Assembly (NCBI GenBank): GCA_016185275.1
Contig: JACPNX010000003.1
Coordinates: 21,896-79,969 of the forward strand
Direction: 5' to 3'
Origin: Actinomycetota bacterium
GTDB taxonomy: Bacteria; Actinomycetota; Acidimicrobiia; Acidimicrobiales; Iamiaceae
DNA length: 58,074 bases
Part shown: positions 49,882 through 57,573 of the stretch, piece after piece
Position numbering within the stretch: the first letter of the stretch is position 1
Layout of the letters: every line of letters begins with the position of its first letter
Made by a program: the position numbers and the translations under genes
The notes under the pieces: generated by a model
Database searches by the model: none
The model's input: the letters and a program-made list of their open reading frames with translations, nothing else
What the model was told of the DNA's origin: nothing

Positions 49882-50324
49882 CGGTGACCGGCCTCCACGC
49901 GCGCCTTGAGCTCGCGGAGCGCCGTGTGGCTGATCTTGAGCTGCGTGCGGCGCTTCACGAAGCGGGGCAGCGGCATCTTGAGCTCGGCCTCGAGGTCGTA
50001 GGTGATGTCGGTCCGCCCACCGCCGTCGAGCTCGTGGAACGTGTACTGCCCGTCGAGCTTGCGGGCGACGTCGCCCTCGACGAGCCGCCACGCCAGCCGG
50101 TCCGGGCGGCTGTGGTCGTAGCGGAGTGTGTAGCTGGTGCTGTGTCCCATGCCGGCGGCCCGGAAGCGCACCTCGAGCGGTCGGCCCTCGGCATCGCGCA
50201 CCAGCACCTCGGCCTCCTTCAGGTCCCGCGCCCACTCGGGATACCGCTCGAAGTCGAGCAGGACGGCGAGAACGTCGGCCGCGGGGGCCTCGATCGTCGT
50301 GCGCTCGGAGACGGAGTCAGCCAT
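49878..50324 (-). CDS. SRPBCC/polyketide-cyclase-like lipid-binding protein
   Basis: 148 residues with the START/SRPBCC pattern: RTTIEAPAADVLAVLLDFERYPEWARDLKEAEVL, then antiparallel strands and a C-terminal helix (KMPLPRFVKRRTQLKISHTALRELKARV). Binds a hydrophobic ligand; in mycobacteria the corresponding gene is Rv2185c (TB16.3), also next to an ArsA-like gene. ATG 50324 overlaps the preceding membrane gene by eight bases. Confidence 0.87.
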   Translation of the reverse strand: MADSVSERTTIEAPAADVLAVLLDFERYPEWARDLKEAEVLVRDAEGRPLEVRFRAAGMGHSTSYTLRYDHSRPDRLAWRLVEGDVARKLDGQYTFHELDGGGRTDITYDLEAELKMPLPRFVKRRTQLKISHTALRELKARVEAGHR

Positions 50325-50934
50325 GGGCGGGGTCCTCGTGCTCGGGGGCCGGGCCGCCATTGTGGCCCACGGACGCGTCGGGACCGTCGGTTGGGCCGTC
50401 GTCCGCGCCGCGCCCCGCGATGGCGTGACGTGGCCCGAACGTGCCGTGCCGCGCGCCCCAGAGCCCGCACAGACCGAGCCCTTCGAGCGGGGCCAGCACC
50501 GCGAACGCGAGCGGCGTGAACGGGTGGACCGAGGCGGTGACGATGGCGACGACGACCTGCACCGCGAGCGCGCCGAGCAGGGGGCGCCTGGCCTCGCGGG
50601 GGGCCGTGCCCTGCAGGAAGAACCAGCCGCCGATGCCGATGGCATCCGTGCGGCTGCGGGCGACGGCGCGCGCGTAGGCGGCGACGAACAATCCGAACCC
50701 GGCCACGAAGTACGCGAGCGACACGGCCACCAGCGCCCACGCCAGCCGGTCGGGGTCCACCGTGGCGGCCGTTGCCACCGCGGCGAAGACGGCGGTGGTC
50801 CAACGCGCGGCACGGATGATCGCCGGCCCCGGCAGCCCCGGCAGCCCCGGCAGCTCCGCCGTCCCCGGCAGCCCCGGCAGCCCCGGCAGCCCCAGCGGCT
50901 CCGGCGGGTCCGGCTCGCGCTGAGCGCGACTCAT
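50317..50934 (-). CDS. Membrane protein of the PimB-ArsA cluster
   Basis: 205 residues. The N-tail has an in-frame LPGLPGLPG repeat; three to four hydrophobic helices follow (TTAVFAAVATAATV, LAWALVAVSLAYFVAGFGLFVAAYA, LGALAVQVVVAIVTASV, FAVLAPLEGLGLCGLWGA) and a Gly/Asp-rich cytoplasmic tail. No family recognised. ATG 50934 overlaps the upstream gene (ATGA). Probably co-functions with the coupled glycosyltransferase and SRPBCC genes. Confidence 0.75.
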   Translation of the reverse strand: MSRAQREPDPPEPLGLPGLPGLPGTAELPGLPGLPGPAIIRAARWTTAVFAAVATAATVDPDRLAWALVAVSLAYFVAGFGLFVAAYARAVARSRTDAIGIGGWFFLQGTAPREARRPLLGALAVQVVVAIVTASVHPFTPLAFAVLAPLEGLGLCGLWGARHGTFGPRHAIAGRGADDGPTDGPDASVGHNGGPAPEHEDPAHG

Positions 50935-52415
50935 CGTCGCCCCGGACGCAGGTGCAAGCGGCCACGGTCGTCGAGCGTGCCGCGCGCACCCGCATCGACC
51001 CTGCCTCCGGCCACGCCCGCGCCCTCCACGACGATGCGCCCGCCGGTCTCCACGCGGACGGTGCGCCCGGGAGCCGGCCGGCCCCGGCTGCCCGGCGGCT
51101 CGGCCCCCGAGGTGACCGTGGCCGGGCCGAGCACTCCGGGGGGCGACCAGGCGATCCGCAGCGGGACCCCGAGCGCGAGCAGCTCGCGCCGCACCGCCTC
51201 GGGTGGGGCGCCGAGGGCTACGACGGCGGTCGCCCGGTCCAGCCCGAGCCCCGCTCGCAGCGCGCGACCGCGCCGGCCGTCACGCCGCGCCTGCAGCGAC
51301 CGCCGCAGCGGCGACACCGGGTCGCCGGCAGCCAGAGCCCGGCCCGTGGCCAGGAACCGGCGGCCGGCGGCGGAGCGCGCGAGGCGCCGGTCGCTGTGCA
51401 GCGCGGCGGCGATGGTGCCCAGGTGCGACGCATCGAGTACCACCACGACGGGGCGCAGCATCCTCAGGGCCCCGGCGAAGCGCCCGTCGGCGCCGGGATC
51501 GCCGGCACGGGGACCGTCGGCGCCGGGTTCGCCGGCACGGGGATCGTCGGCGCCGGGCAGGACCACGACCGGCGCACCGGCGGCCAGCGACCACCAGGTC
51601 GTGACGAGGTTCGCCGTCGCATCCGCCGGGTCGGCGGCCACCAGCACCGGCGGCCGGGCGGTGGGCACCGGCGCGCCGCCCCGGCCGGCCGTCGCGCCCG
51701 CCCCGATCGGTTCGGAGGCCGCCTCGGCCGCGAGCTCGGGGTCCAGCCACCGCTCCAGGGAGCGCAGCGCCCAGACGGCCTCGCGGTGCGTGAAGCGGTG
51801 CCCGCACGCGACGAGCGCGGGCGACGCAGGATCCAGACCGGCGACGTGCTGCTCGAACCGGTCGGGGTGGCGGTCGTCGATGGCGGCGCCCTCGACCGCC
51901 AGACGGGCGGCGTCGAGGCACCGAGCGCCCTCGACCGCCAGATCGGCGGCGTCGAGGCACCGAGCGCCCTCGACCGCCAGATCGGCGGCGTCGAGGCACC
52001 GAGCGCCCTCTTCGGCGGGGACCCCGGCGGGCCCGCCAGCGGCGCCGGAGACCGGCGCGCCCGCCGTGCCGGCCCAGCCGAGCACGAAGGGCGCGTCGGG
52101 ACGGCCGCCGGCGACCGAGCGCTCCGGGGTCGGTGGACCGACGAGGAGCGCGGCGCCCGCCGCCAGCACCGCCTGCTCGGCCGCGATCCGCTCGGCCGCC
52201 CCGCCGGGGGCGACCACCACCTCCACACCGGGCCCCACACCGATGTCGCAGAGGCCGAGCGCCAGCACGCGGGCGCGCCGGGCCACGTCGCCCCACGTCG
52301 GCGTGGCGCCGGAGCTCGGCAGCTCCACCGGCGCGGGGAGCTCGCGGTGCCGCGCCACACGGCGGGCGAAATGCGCCGGGAGGGTCTCCGCATCGAGCGG
52401 CGATCCCAGGCTCAC
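50931..52415 (-). CDS. Degenerate AMP-binding (acyl-CoA synthetase-like) protein
   Basis: 494 residues. The N-terminal region (FARRVARHRELPAPVEL, TWGDVARRARVLALGLCDIGVGPGVEVVVAPGG, EQAVLAAGAALLV) and the ending (RIVVEGAGVAGGRVDAGARGTLDDRGRLHLRPGRR) follow the FadD/ANL fold. The P-loop (normally TSGTTGxPKG) is replaced by VACGHRFTHREAV, the YGxTE motif is missing, and the protein stops at the hinge, lacking the C-terminal lid. A 39-nt minisatellite adds CLDAADLAVEGAR copies. Probably a catalytically dead paralogue. In M. tuberculosis FadD15 lies at the equivalent place. The GTG start overlaps the glycosyltransferase stop. Confidence 0.72.
   Translation of the reverse strand: MSLGSPLDAETLPAHFARRVARHRELPAPVELPSSGATPTWGDVARRARVLALGLCDIGVGPGVEVVVAPGGAAERIAAEQAVLAAGAALLVGPPTPERSVAGGRPDAPFVLGWAGTAGAPVSGAAGGPAGVPAEEGARCLDAADLAVEGARCLDAADLAVEGARCLDAARLAVEGAAIDDRHPDRFEQHVAGLDPASPALVACGHRFTHREAVWALRSLERWLDPELAAEAASEPIGAGATAGRGGAPVPTARPPVLVAADPADATANLVTTWWSLAAGAPVVVLPGADDPRAGEPGADGPRAGDPGADGRFAGALRMLRPVVVVLDASHLGTIAAALHSDRRLARSAAGRRFLATGRALAAGDPVSPLRRSLQARRDGRRGRALRAGLGLDRATAVVALGAPPEAVRRELLALGVPLRIAWSPPGVLGPATVTSGAEPPGSRGRPAPGRTVRVETGGRIVVEGAGVAGGRVDAGARGTLDDRGRLHLRPGRR
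51886..52010. repeat. 39-nt minisatellite in the acyl-CoA-synthetase-like gene
   Basis: Three copies of a unit containing GCGCCCTCGACCGCCAGAT and CGGCGTCGAGGCACCGA, in frame, coding 13-residue blocks EGARCLDAADLAV. Nearly identical copies imply recent expansion. Confidence 0.9.
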
Positions 52416-53539
52416 GAGCCGGCCCCCTCGAGCCCGGCGCGGAGGCGTTCGGCCAGGACGTCGTACGACAGGTCGGCTCGAGCCCGGGCCAGCGCAGCGG
52501 CTCCCATGCGGGCCCTCGCCCCGGGATCGGCGAGGAGCATGCCGATGGCACGGACGGCCGCCGCCTCGTCGTCGGAGTCGTCGACCACGAGACCGGTCAC
52601 CCCGTCCACCACCGCCTCGTGCGAGCCGCCACTGCGCCCGGCGACCTGCGGCACCCCGCACGCCGCCGCCTCCACGAACACGATCCCGAAGCCCTCCTGC
52701 TCGAGGCCGGCCCACCGGTCGCGGCACAGCATCGCGAACACGTCGGCCGCCCCGTGCAACCGCGGTAGGTCGGCGGCACCGATCCGCCCGACCAGCCGCA
52801 CCGGAGCGCCCGTGCGGGCGACGAGGCGCTCGAGCCGTCGCCGGTCGCGGCCGTCGCCGGCCACCGCCACCGTGAGGTCGGGGTGATCGCGACGCAACAC
52901 CGAGGCCGCCCGTATCAGGACGTCGAACCCCTTGCGGGGTACGAGCCGGCTCACCCCCACGACGAGTGGACCCGTGGCGGGCAGTCCCAGGCGCTCGCGC
53001 GCGGACCGGCGCTGGCCGGCGTCGAGCGGGCGGAAGCGCTCGGTGTCCACGCCGGGCGGGACCACGACGACGGGCAACCCGCGCCGTGCCGCCGCCTCGG
53101 CCCGGTCGGCCGGGTACCCGCCGGCGGCCACGACGACCTGCGCTCCCCGCAACACCCCGGCCATGGCCGCCCTGGCGATCGGCAGCCGACCCGGCACCGT
53201 GACCTCGGCGCCGTGCACGACGACGCCGTAGGGCCGGTCGAGCCACCGCGCCACCGGCCCGACCCCCCAGAGGACGGGGTCGAGCAGGACGAGCTCGGCA
53301 CCGACCTCGTCGGCCAGCGCGCGGATGCGGCGGCCCAGCGCAGGCGTGGGCACGAGCACCCGGGCGGCGGCACGCTCGACGCGGAACGGCTGGGCGGCGT
53401 CCCACGCCGCCGCGCCGGGATGTCCCGTCGTCATCACCGCCACCTCGTCGGCCGGCAAGCGGCGCCACAGCTCCCAGAGGTACGACTGGATGCCGCCCGT
53501 CTTGGGTGGGAAGTCGTTGGTGACGAGGAGGTGCTTCAT
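52412..53539 (-). CDS. GT4 glycosyltransferase, PimB-like
   Basis: 375 residues, GT-B fold: KHLLVTNDFPPKTGGIQSYLWEL, VVHGAEV, VPPGVDTERFRPL, VVGVSRLVPRKGFDVLIRA, and the donor-site EQEGFGIVFVEAAACGVPQVAGRSGGSHEAV with the EX7E-type acidic pair. Closely resembles the mycobacterial PimB' (Rv2188c) group, which adds a mannose to phosphatidylinositol mannoside. Suggests PIM-type lipids, in keeping with the polyprenol-phosphate-mannose and inositol genes elsewhere. ATG 53539 overlaps the queG stop (ATGA). Confidence 0.88.
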   Translation of the reverse strand: MKHLLVTNDFPPKTGGIQSYLWELWRRLPADEVAVMTTGHPGAAAWDAAQPFRVERAAARVLVPTPALGRRIRALADEVGAELVLLDPVLWGVGPVARWLDRPYGVVVHGAEVTVPGRLPIARAAMAGVLRGAQVVVAAGGYPADRAEAAARRGLPVVVVPPGVDTERFRPLDAGQRRSARERLGLPATGPLVVGVSRLVPRKGFDVLIRAASVLRRDHPDLTVAVAGDGRDRRRLERLVARTGAPVRLVGRIGAADLPRLHGAADVFAMLCRDRWAGLEQEGFGIVFVEAAACGVPQVAGRSGGSHEAVVDGVTGLVVDDSDDEAAAVRAIGMLLADPGARARMGAAALARARADLSYDVLAERLRAGLEGAGS

Positions 53540-54846
53540 GCGGGCCGCGGCGGCTCGACGGAGTCGGCCCGCTCCTCGGCGGCGACCCGCCTGACCCGGG
53601 TGATCGCGGGCCCGGCGGCTCCGGCACCGCACCGCTCGGGGGAGAGCCGATCGCGGCGCTCCACGGTCGCCTCCAGCTCGGCGCGGATCTCGGGGTCGGC
53701 GTCGCCCCGGACGCCGTCGAGCAGGTGGTCGAGGCCGAGCCGCCGCGCCGCCCAGACGGCGTGGGCCCGCAGCATCGGGCGGGCTGAGCGGAGGTAGCGG
53801 CGAACGAGGTCCACCGTGGCCGGATCGGCGGCGTCGCCGACGTTGCCGAGGGCGACCAGAGCGTTGCGTCGCAGGTGATCGGGATCGCGCTGGGCGATGT
53901 ACCAGCGGCCGTGGCGATCCAGCAGCTCCGCGTCGGTCGCGCTCAGCAGCCACGCGATGGACGGCCACACGTCATCAGGGGCCGCCCCCTCACCCGCGGC
54001 CGGACGTGGTGCGGTGGGGCGCCGTTGCCCCGCCCGGTTCGGTGGGCACACCTCCTGGCAGTCGTCGCATCCGTAGATGCGGTCGGCCAGGGCGGCGCGG
54101 TGCTCACGGGGGATCGGACCCGGCGCCTGCACGAGCCAGGCCAGGCACCGGCGGGCGTCGACGACACCAGGGGCGACGATCGCCCCCGTCGGGCAACCGT
54201 CGATGCAGCGGTTGCACGTACCGCACAGGTCGGGCACGTCCGGGACCGAAGGGGGCAACGGCGCATCGGTCACCACGGCGCCGAGCACGAACCAGCTGCC
54301 TCGACCGGGGAGGAGCACGTTGGCGTTCTTGCCGTAGCGACCGATGCCGGCCCGCAACGCCGCCTCGCGATCGACGAGCCCGTTGTCGTCGACGACCACG
54401 CGGGCCCGCCACCCGGCCGCGCGCAGCACGCCGGCCACCTGATCGAGCGCGGCCCGGAGGTCGGCGTAGTGGTCACGCCAGGCGTAGCGGGCGACGCGGC
54501 CCGCGGGTCCGCCGTCGGGTCGAGGCGGCGCCGGCTCGGCGTACCCGAGCGCTCCGACGACGAGCGCGGCCGCGCCGGGCAGCGAGCGGGCCGGATCGGT
54601 CGAGCGGCCCGGGTTGCGGTACGTGAACTGCATGCCCGCGGCCAGACCCTGGGCCCGGCGGCGCTCCAGGTCGGCGCGGGTGCGGGCGAACGGCGCGGCG
54701 TGCGCGATGCCCGCGGCGTCGAGCCCTGCGGCGCGGGCCCGGGCGATCACCGCGCCGGCCAGCTCCGCCATCGCCGACGCCGGTACCTCGGGTCGGGGTG
54801 GCGGCTCGGGCTCGGGCACCGCCGCTCGACGAACCTGGGCCACCAC
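53536..54846 (-). CDS. queG: Epoxyqueuosine reductase QueG
   Basis: 436 residues. N-terminal cobalamin-binding reductase region (GMQFTYRNPGRSTDPARSLPGA, RDHYADLRAALDQVAGVL, DREAALRAGIGRYGKNANVLLPGRGSW), two [4Fe-4S] motifs (CGTCNRCIDGCPTGA and CDDCQEVCPPN), and C-terminal HEAT repeats. Catalyses the last step of tRNA queuosine formation and uses cobalamin, relevant to the B12 locus here. GTG at 54846 or 54843 with GGAGG just upstream. First gene of a coupled run reaching 48248. Confidence 0.92.
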   Translation of the reverse strand: MVAQVRRAAVPEPEPPPRPEVPASAMAELAGAVIARARAAGLDAAGIAHAAPFARTRADLERRRAQGLAAGMQFTYRNPGRSTDPARSLPGAAALVVGALGYAEPAPPRPDGGPAGRVARYAWRDHYADLRAALDQVAGVLRAAGWRARVVVDDNGLVDREAALRAGIGRYGKNANVLLPGRGSWFVLGAVVTDAPLPPSVPDVPDLCGTCNRCIDGCPTGAIVAPGVVDARRCLAWLVQAPGPIPREHRAALADRIYGCDDCQEVCPPNRAGQRRPTAPRPAAGEGAAPDDVWPSIAWLLSATDAELLDRHGRWYIAQRDPDHLRRNALVALGNVGDAADPATVDLVRRYLRSARPMLRAHAVWAARRLGLDHLLDGVRGDADPEIRAELEATVERRDRLSPERCGAGAAGPAITRVRRVAAEERADSVEPPRPA

Positions 54847-55008
54847 CCCTCCATGGTGGCCCGCCGGCGGCCCGGCGGGTCAACCGGCGCGACCCGTGAG
54901 CGCGCGGGCCCTCGCCCGGCCTCCTCGCGCCCGGTCGGCCGCCCGGTGCCCGGCGTCCTCGCGTCCCGGTCGGCATGCGCACCGGCCCGCCTGGGAACGG
55001 AGGGGCCC

Positions 55009-55965
55009 ATGGAAACCGGCACCGTCTCACGCCCCGGCGGCTCGTGGCTCGACGACCTGAGCTCGCTCGGCGAGCGTCTCGAGGCCGTCGAAGCCCTGGA
55101 CCGGCTGGCCCAGCCGGCGCACCACCTCGTGCATCGCGTCCTGCGACCCGGCCCGGTGAAGGATGCGCTCCACGGCCGCTGGCTCGGGCATCCGCTGCAC
55201 CCGTTCCTCACCGACCTGCCCATCGGCTTCTGGACGAGCGCGGTGGTGCTGGACCTGGCCGGCGGGCCGCGCGCCGAGCGGGCGGCCGACCGGCTGCTCG
55301 GTCTCGGCGTCGCCGCCGCCCTGCCCACCGCCGCGGCCGGTGCCGCCGACTGGGCCGAGCTGTTCGAACCCGAGCAGCGCAGCGGCTTCGTGCACGCCGC
55401 GGCGAACATCACCGCCACGGCGCTGTTCGCCTCGTCGTGGCTGGCCCGCCGCTCGGGAGCGCGCCGGCGCGGCGTGCGCCTGGCGCTGGCGGGGGCCGCA
55501 GCCGCCACCGTCGGCGGCTTCATCGGCGGGCACCTCTCCTACCGGCGGGCTGCGGGCGTCAACCAGGACGCCTACAACACCGGGCCCGGTGAGTGGACCC
55601 CGGTCGACACGACCTCCGCGGTCACGGGCACCGGCGCGGGCGCCACCTCCCCGGTCGAGGCGGTCGACGCGGTCGACGCGGTCGCCACGGTCGAGGCCCG
55701 GCCGGGTCGTGCGGGCGACACGGACGTGCTCGTCGTCGGCCCGAATGATCAGCCGGACCACGCGCTGGTGGCGGCCTGCTCGCACCTGGGCGGGCCGCTC
55801 GGAGAGGGCGACGTGAGCGACGGGTGCGTGACCTGCCCCTGGCACGGGAGCCGGTTCCGCCTGTCCGACGGGCAGGTGGTGCGGGGCCCCGCCACCGCCC
55901 CGCAACCGTGGCTCGAGGCCCGCAGCCGCGAGGGGCGGGTCGAGGTGCGCCGGCCGCCCGGCTGA
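55009..55965 (+). CDS. DUF2231 membrane domain fused to a Rieske [2Fe-2S] domain
   Basis: 318 residues. Residues ~60-190 form the DUF2231 four-helix membrane domain (GHPLHPFLTDLPIGFWTSAVVLDLAGG, AALPTAAAGAADWAELF, AANITATALFASSW, TVGGFIGGHLSYRRA). After an Ala/Val/Asp linker, a Rieske ferredoxin domain carries ACSHLGGPLGEG and CPWHGSRF (C-x-H and C-x2-H ligands). Probably passes electrons at the membrane; partner unknown. ATG 55009 has GGAGG seven bases upstream. Divergent from queG. Confidence 0.9.
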   Translation: METGTVSRPGGSWLDDLSSLGERLEAVEALDRLAQPAHHLVHRVLRPGPVKDALHGRWLGHPLHPFLTDLPIGFWTSAVVLDLAGGPRAERAADRLLGLGVAAALPTAAAGAADWAELFEPEQRSGFVHAAANITATALFASSWLARRSGARRRGVRLALAGAAAATVGGFIGGHLSYRRAAGVNQDAYNTGPGEWTPVDTTSAVTGTGAGATSPVEAVDAVDAVATVEARPGRAGDTDVLVVGPNDQPDHALVAACSHLGGPLGEGDVSDGCVTCPWHGSRFRLSDGQVVRGPATAPQPWLEARSREGRVEVRRPPG

Positions 55966-56028
55966 CCGCCGACCGCGCCGGGCGCGCCGGTTGCGCCGAT
56001 CGCGCCGGCCGGGCCGGTCGGCCTCCGG

Positions 56029-56070
56029 GACGGGCGATCCGCGACGGGCGATCCGCGACGGGCGATGGCC
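56029..56070. repeat. 14-nt tandem repeat upstream of the sigma-factor gene
   Basis: GACGGGCGATCCGC repeated at 56029-56042 and 56043-56056, with a third degenerate copy at 56057-56070. It lies 95 bases before the sigma gene start, in the likely promoter region. Confidence 0.85.
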
Positions 56071-56164
56071 GACGAGCCCGGAGCTCCCCCGCCGGCCCGG
56101 GAACCAGGGCCGCTTCCCCGGCGTCGCAAGCGCCGTGCGTGGCGACCGTTCCCGCGCGGTGCCC

Positions 56165-56827
56165 GTGAGCACTGCGGCCGACCCCGATGGCGACGAACGC
56201 TTCGCTCGCCTCTTCCGCGCCTGCTTCCAGCCGCTGTCCGCGTATGCCCTGCGCCGGGCGCCGCCGGAAGAGGCCATGGACGTGGTGGCCGAGACGCTGA
56301 CCATCGCCTGGCGCCGCCTCGATTCCATCCCGCGAGGCGCTGAGCTCCCATGGCTGTACGGCGTGGCCCGCAGGGTCCTCGCCAACCAGCGCCGATCGAC
56401 GAACCGGCACCATGCTCTGGTCGAGCGCCTCGCCCGTGAGGTGCACCCGGCCGTCGAATCGGCCCCGGAGGACGCCGGTTGCGCAGCGGCCCTCGCGCGC
56501 TTGACGCCCGACGAGCGCGAGCTGCTGCGGCTGGTGGCCTGGGAGGGTCTGCGCCCCGCCCAGCTCGCGCTGGTCCTCGGGTGCTCTCCCAACGCCGCCG
56601 CCATCCGGGTGCACCGGGCCCGCTCCCGCCTGCGGGCCGCGCTGGAGTCGGCCGGGGGCGACAGTGCGGCGAAGGGCGACAGTGCCGCGAAGGGTGCGGC
56701 GCAGGGCGGCCCGAGCGGCGGCGCCGACGCCCGGGCCGCAGGCGGGGCCGCCGTACGGGGCGGACCGTCGGCCGAAAGGATCGGCCCGGTCCGGACATCC
56801 AGTGAGTGGAGGTCCCACGATGGATGA
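56165..56827 (+). CDS. ECF-type RNA polymerase sigma factor
   Basis: 220 residues. Region 2 (FARLFRACFQPLSAYALRRAPPEEAMDVVAETLTIAWRRLDSIP, then ELPWLYGVARRVLANQRRS) and region 4 (LARLTPDERELLRLVAWEGLRPAQLALVLGCSPNAAAIRVHRARSRLR) are intact. The ~55-residue tail carries DSAAKG repeats and is disordered. GTG 56165 was chosen from homology; no good ribosome site. The end overlaps the downstream membrane-protein gene by eight bases, the usual sigma/anti-sigma layout. Confidence 0.88.
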   Translation: MSTAADPDGDERFARLFRACFQPLSAYALRRAPPEEAMDVVAETLTIAWRRLDSIPRGAELPWLYGVARRVLANQRRSTNRHHALVERLAREVHPAVESAPEDAGCAAALARLTPDERELLRLVAWEGLRPAQLALVLGCSPNAAAIRVHRARSRLRAALESAGGDSAAKGDSAAKGAAQGGPSGGADARAAGGAAVRGGPSAERIGPVRTSSEWRSHDG

Positions 56828-57476
56828 CTGGCCCGAAGACGAGCTCATGGCCCGCCTGCGAGCCGCCGACCCTGTCGAGCCCGATCTCCTCCCTGGCCCT
56901 ACCACGGCGGCCGCCACCGCCCTCCACGAGGAGATCACCATGACGCCCACCCTCCGATCCGGCCACCGCGACCGTGCGGGCACAGGCCGGCGCACCACGA
57001 CGCTGGTTGCCGCCGCCGTCGTCGTCGTCGTCATCGTCGCCGGCGCCGCGGCACTGGCCGCCGTCAACTCCGGCGACGGTGGAGCCCCGCAGGCGGCGCC
57101 GGACCGCCGGCCGCCCGTCACGACCGGGCCCTCGACCACGGCCCCACCCCCGCCGGGTTCGCTGTCGTGCGTGACCCGGTACGACCTCACCACGCTGGTC
57201 GACCGGGAGGTGGCCTTCGAGGGGACGGTCACGCGGGTCGCCGGCGACTCGGTCACCTTCACCGTGGACCGAGCCTTCAAGGGCGTGGAGGGATCGACGG
57301 TGACGCTGCGAGGCGCCGAGGTGCTCGGGGGCACGACGTCGGCCGGCCCGGGCGTCGACCTGTCGCCGGGCAGCCGCTTGCTCGTGTCCGGCGACGGCGG
57401 CTTCGCGTGGGGCTGCGGCTTCACGCGGCCGTGGGACGGCGCGACCGCGTCGCGCTGGGCAGGTGCCTTCGGGTGA
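56820..57476 (+). CDS. Single-pass membrane protein, candidate anti-sigma partner
   Basis: 218 residues. Cytoplasmic N-terminus (DDWPEDELMARLRAADPVEPDLLPG) like short anti-sigma domains, one membrane helix (TTLVAAAVVVVVIVAGAAALAAV), a Pro/Thr linker, and an extracytoplasmic beta-barrel-like domain (REVAFEGTVTRVAGDSVTFTVDRAFKG, GSRLLVSGDGGFAWGCGF) with two cysteines. No zinc HxxxCxxC anti-sigma motif. ATG 56820 has GGAGG upstream and overlaps the sigma gene, suggesting it controls that sigma factor. The function is inferred from position and topology. Confidence 0.75.
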   Translation: MDDWPEDELMARLRAADPVEPDLLPGPTTAAATALHEEITMTPTLRSGHRDRAGTGRRTTTLVAAAVVVVVIVAGAAALAAVNSGDGGAPQAAPDRRPPVTTGPSTTAPPPPGSLSCVTRYDLTTLVDREVAFEGTVTRVAGDSVTFTVDRAFKGVEGSTVTLRGAEVLGGTTSAGPGVDLSPGSRLLVSGDGGFAWGCGFTRPWDGATASRWAGAFG

Positions 57477-57573
57477 GGACCGGCGTGTGGCCCCGGCCAG
57501 CGGTGTGCCGCGCGTCGCGGACTCCTCCGCCGGCGGGGCCACACGGTGCGACCTGCGCAGCCGGTCGTGACGT

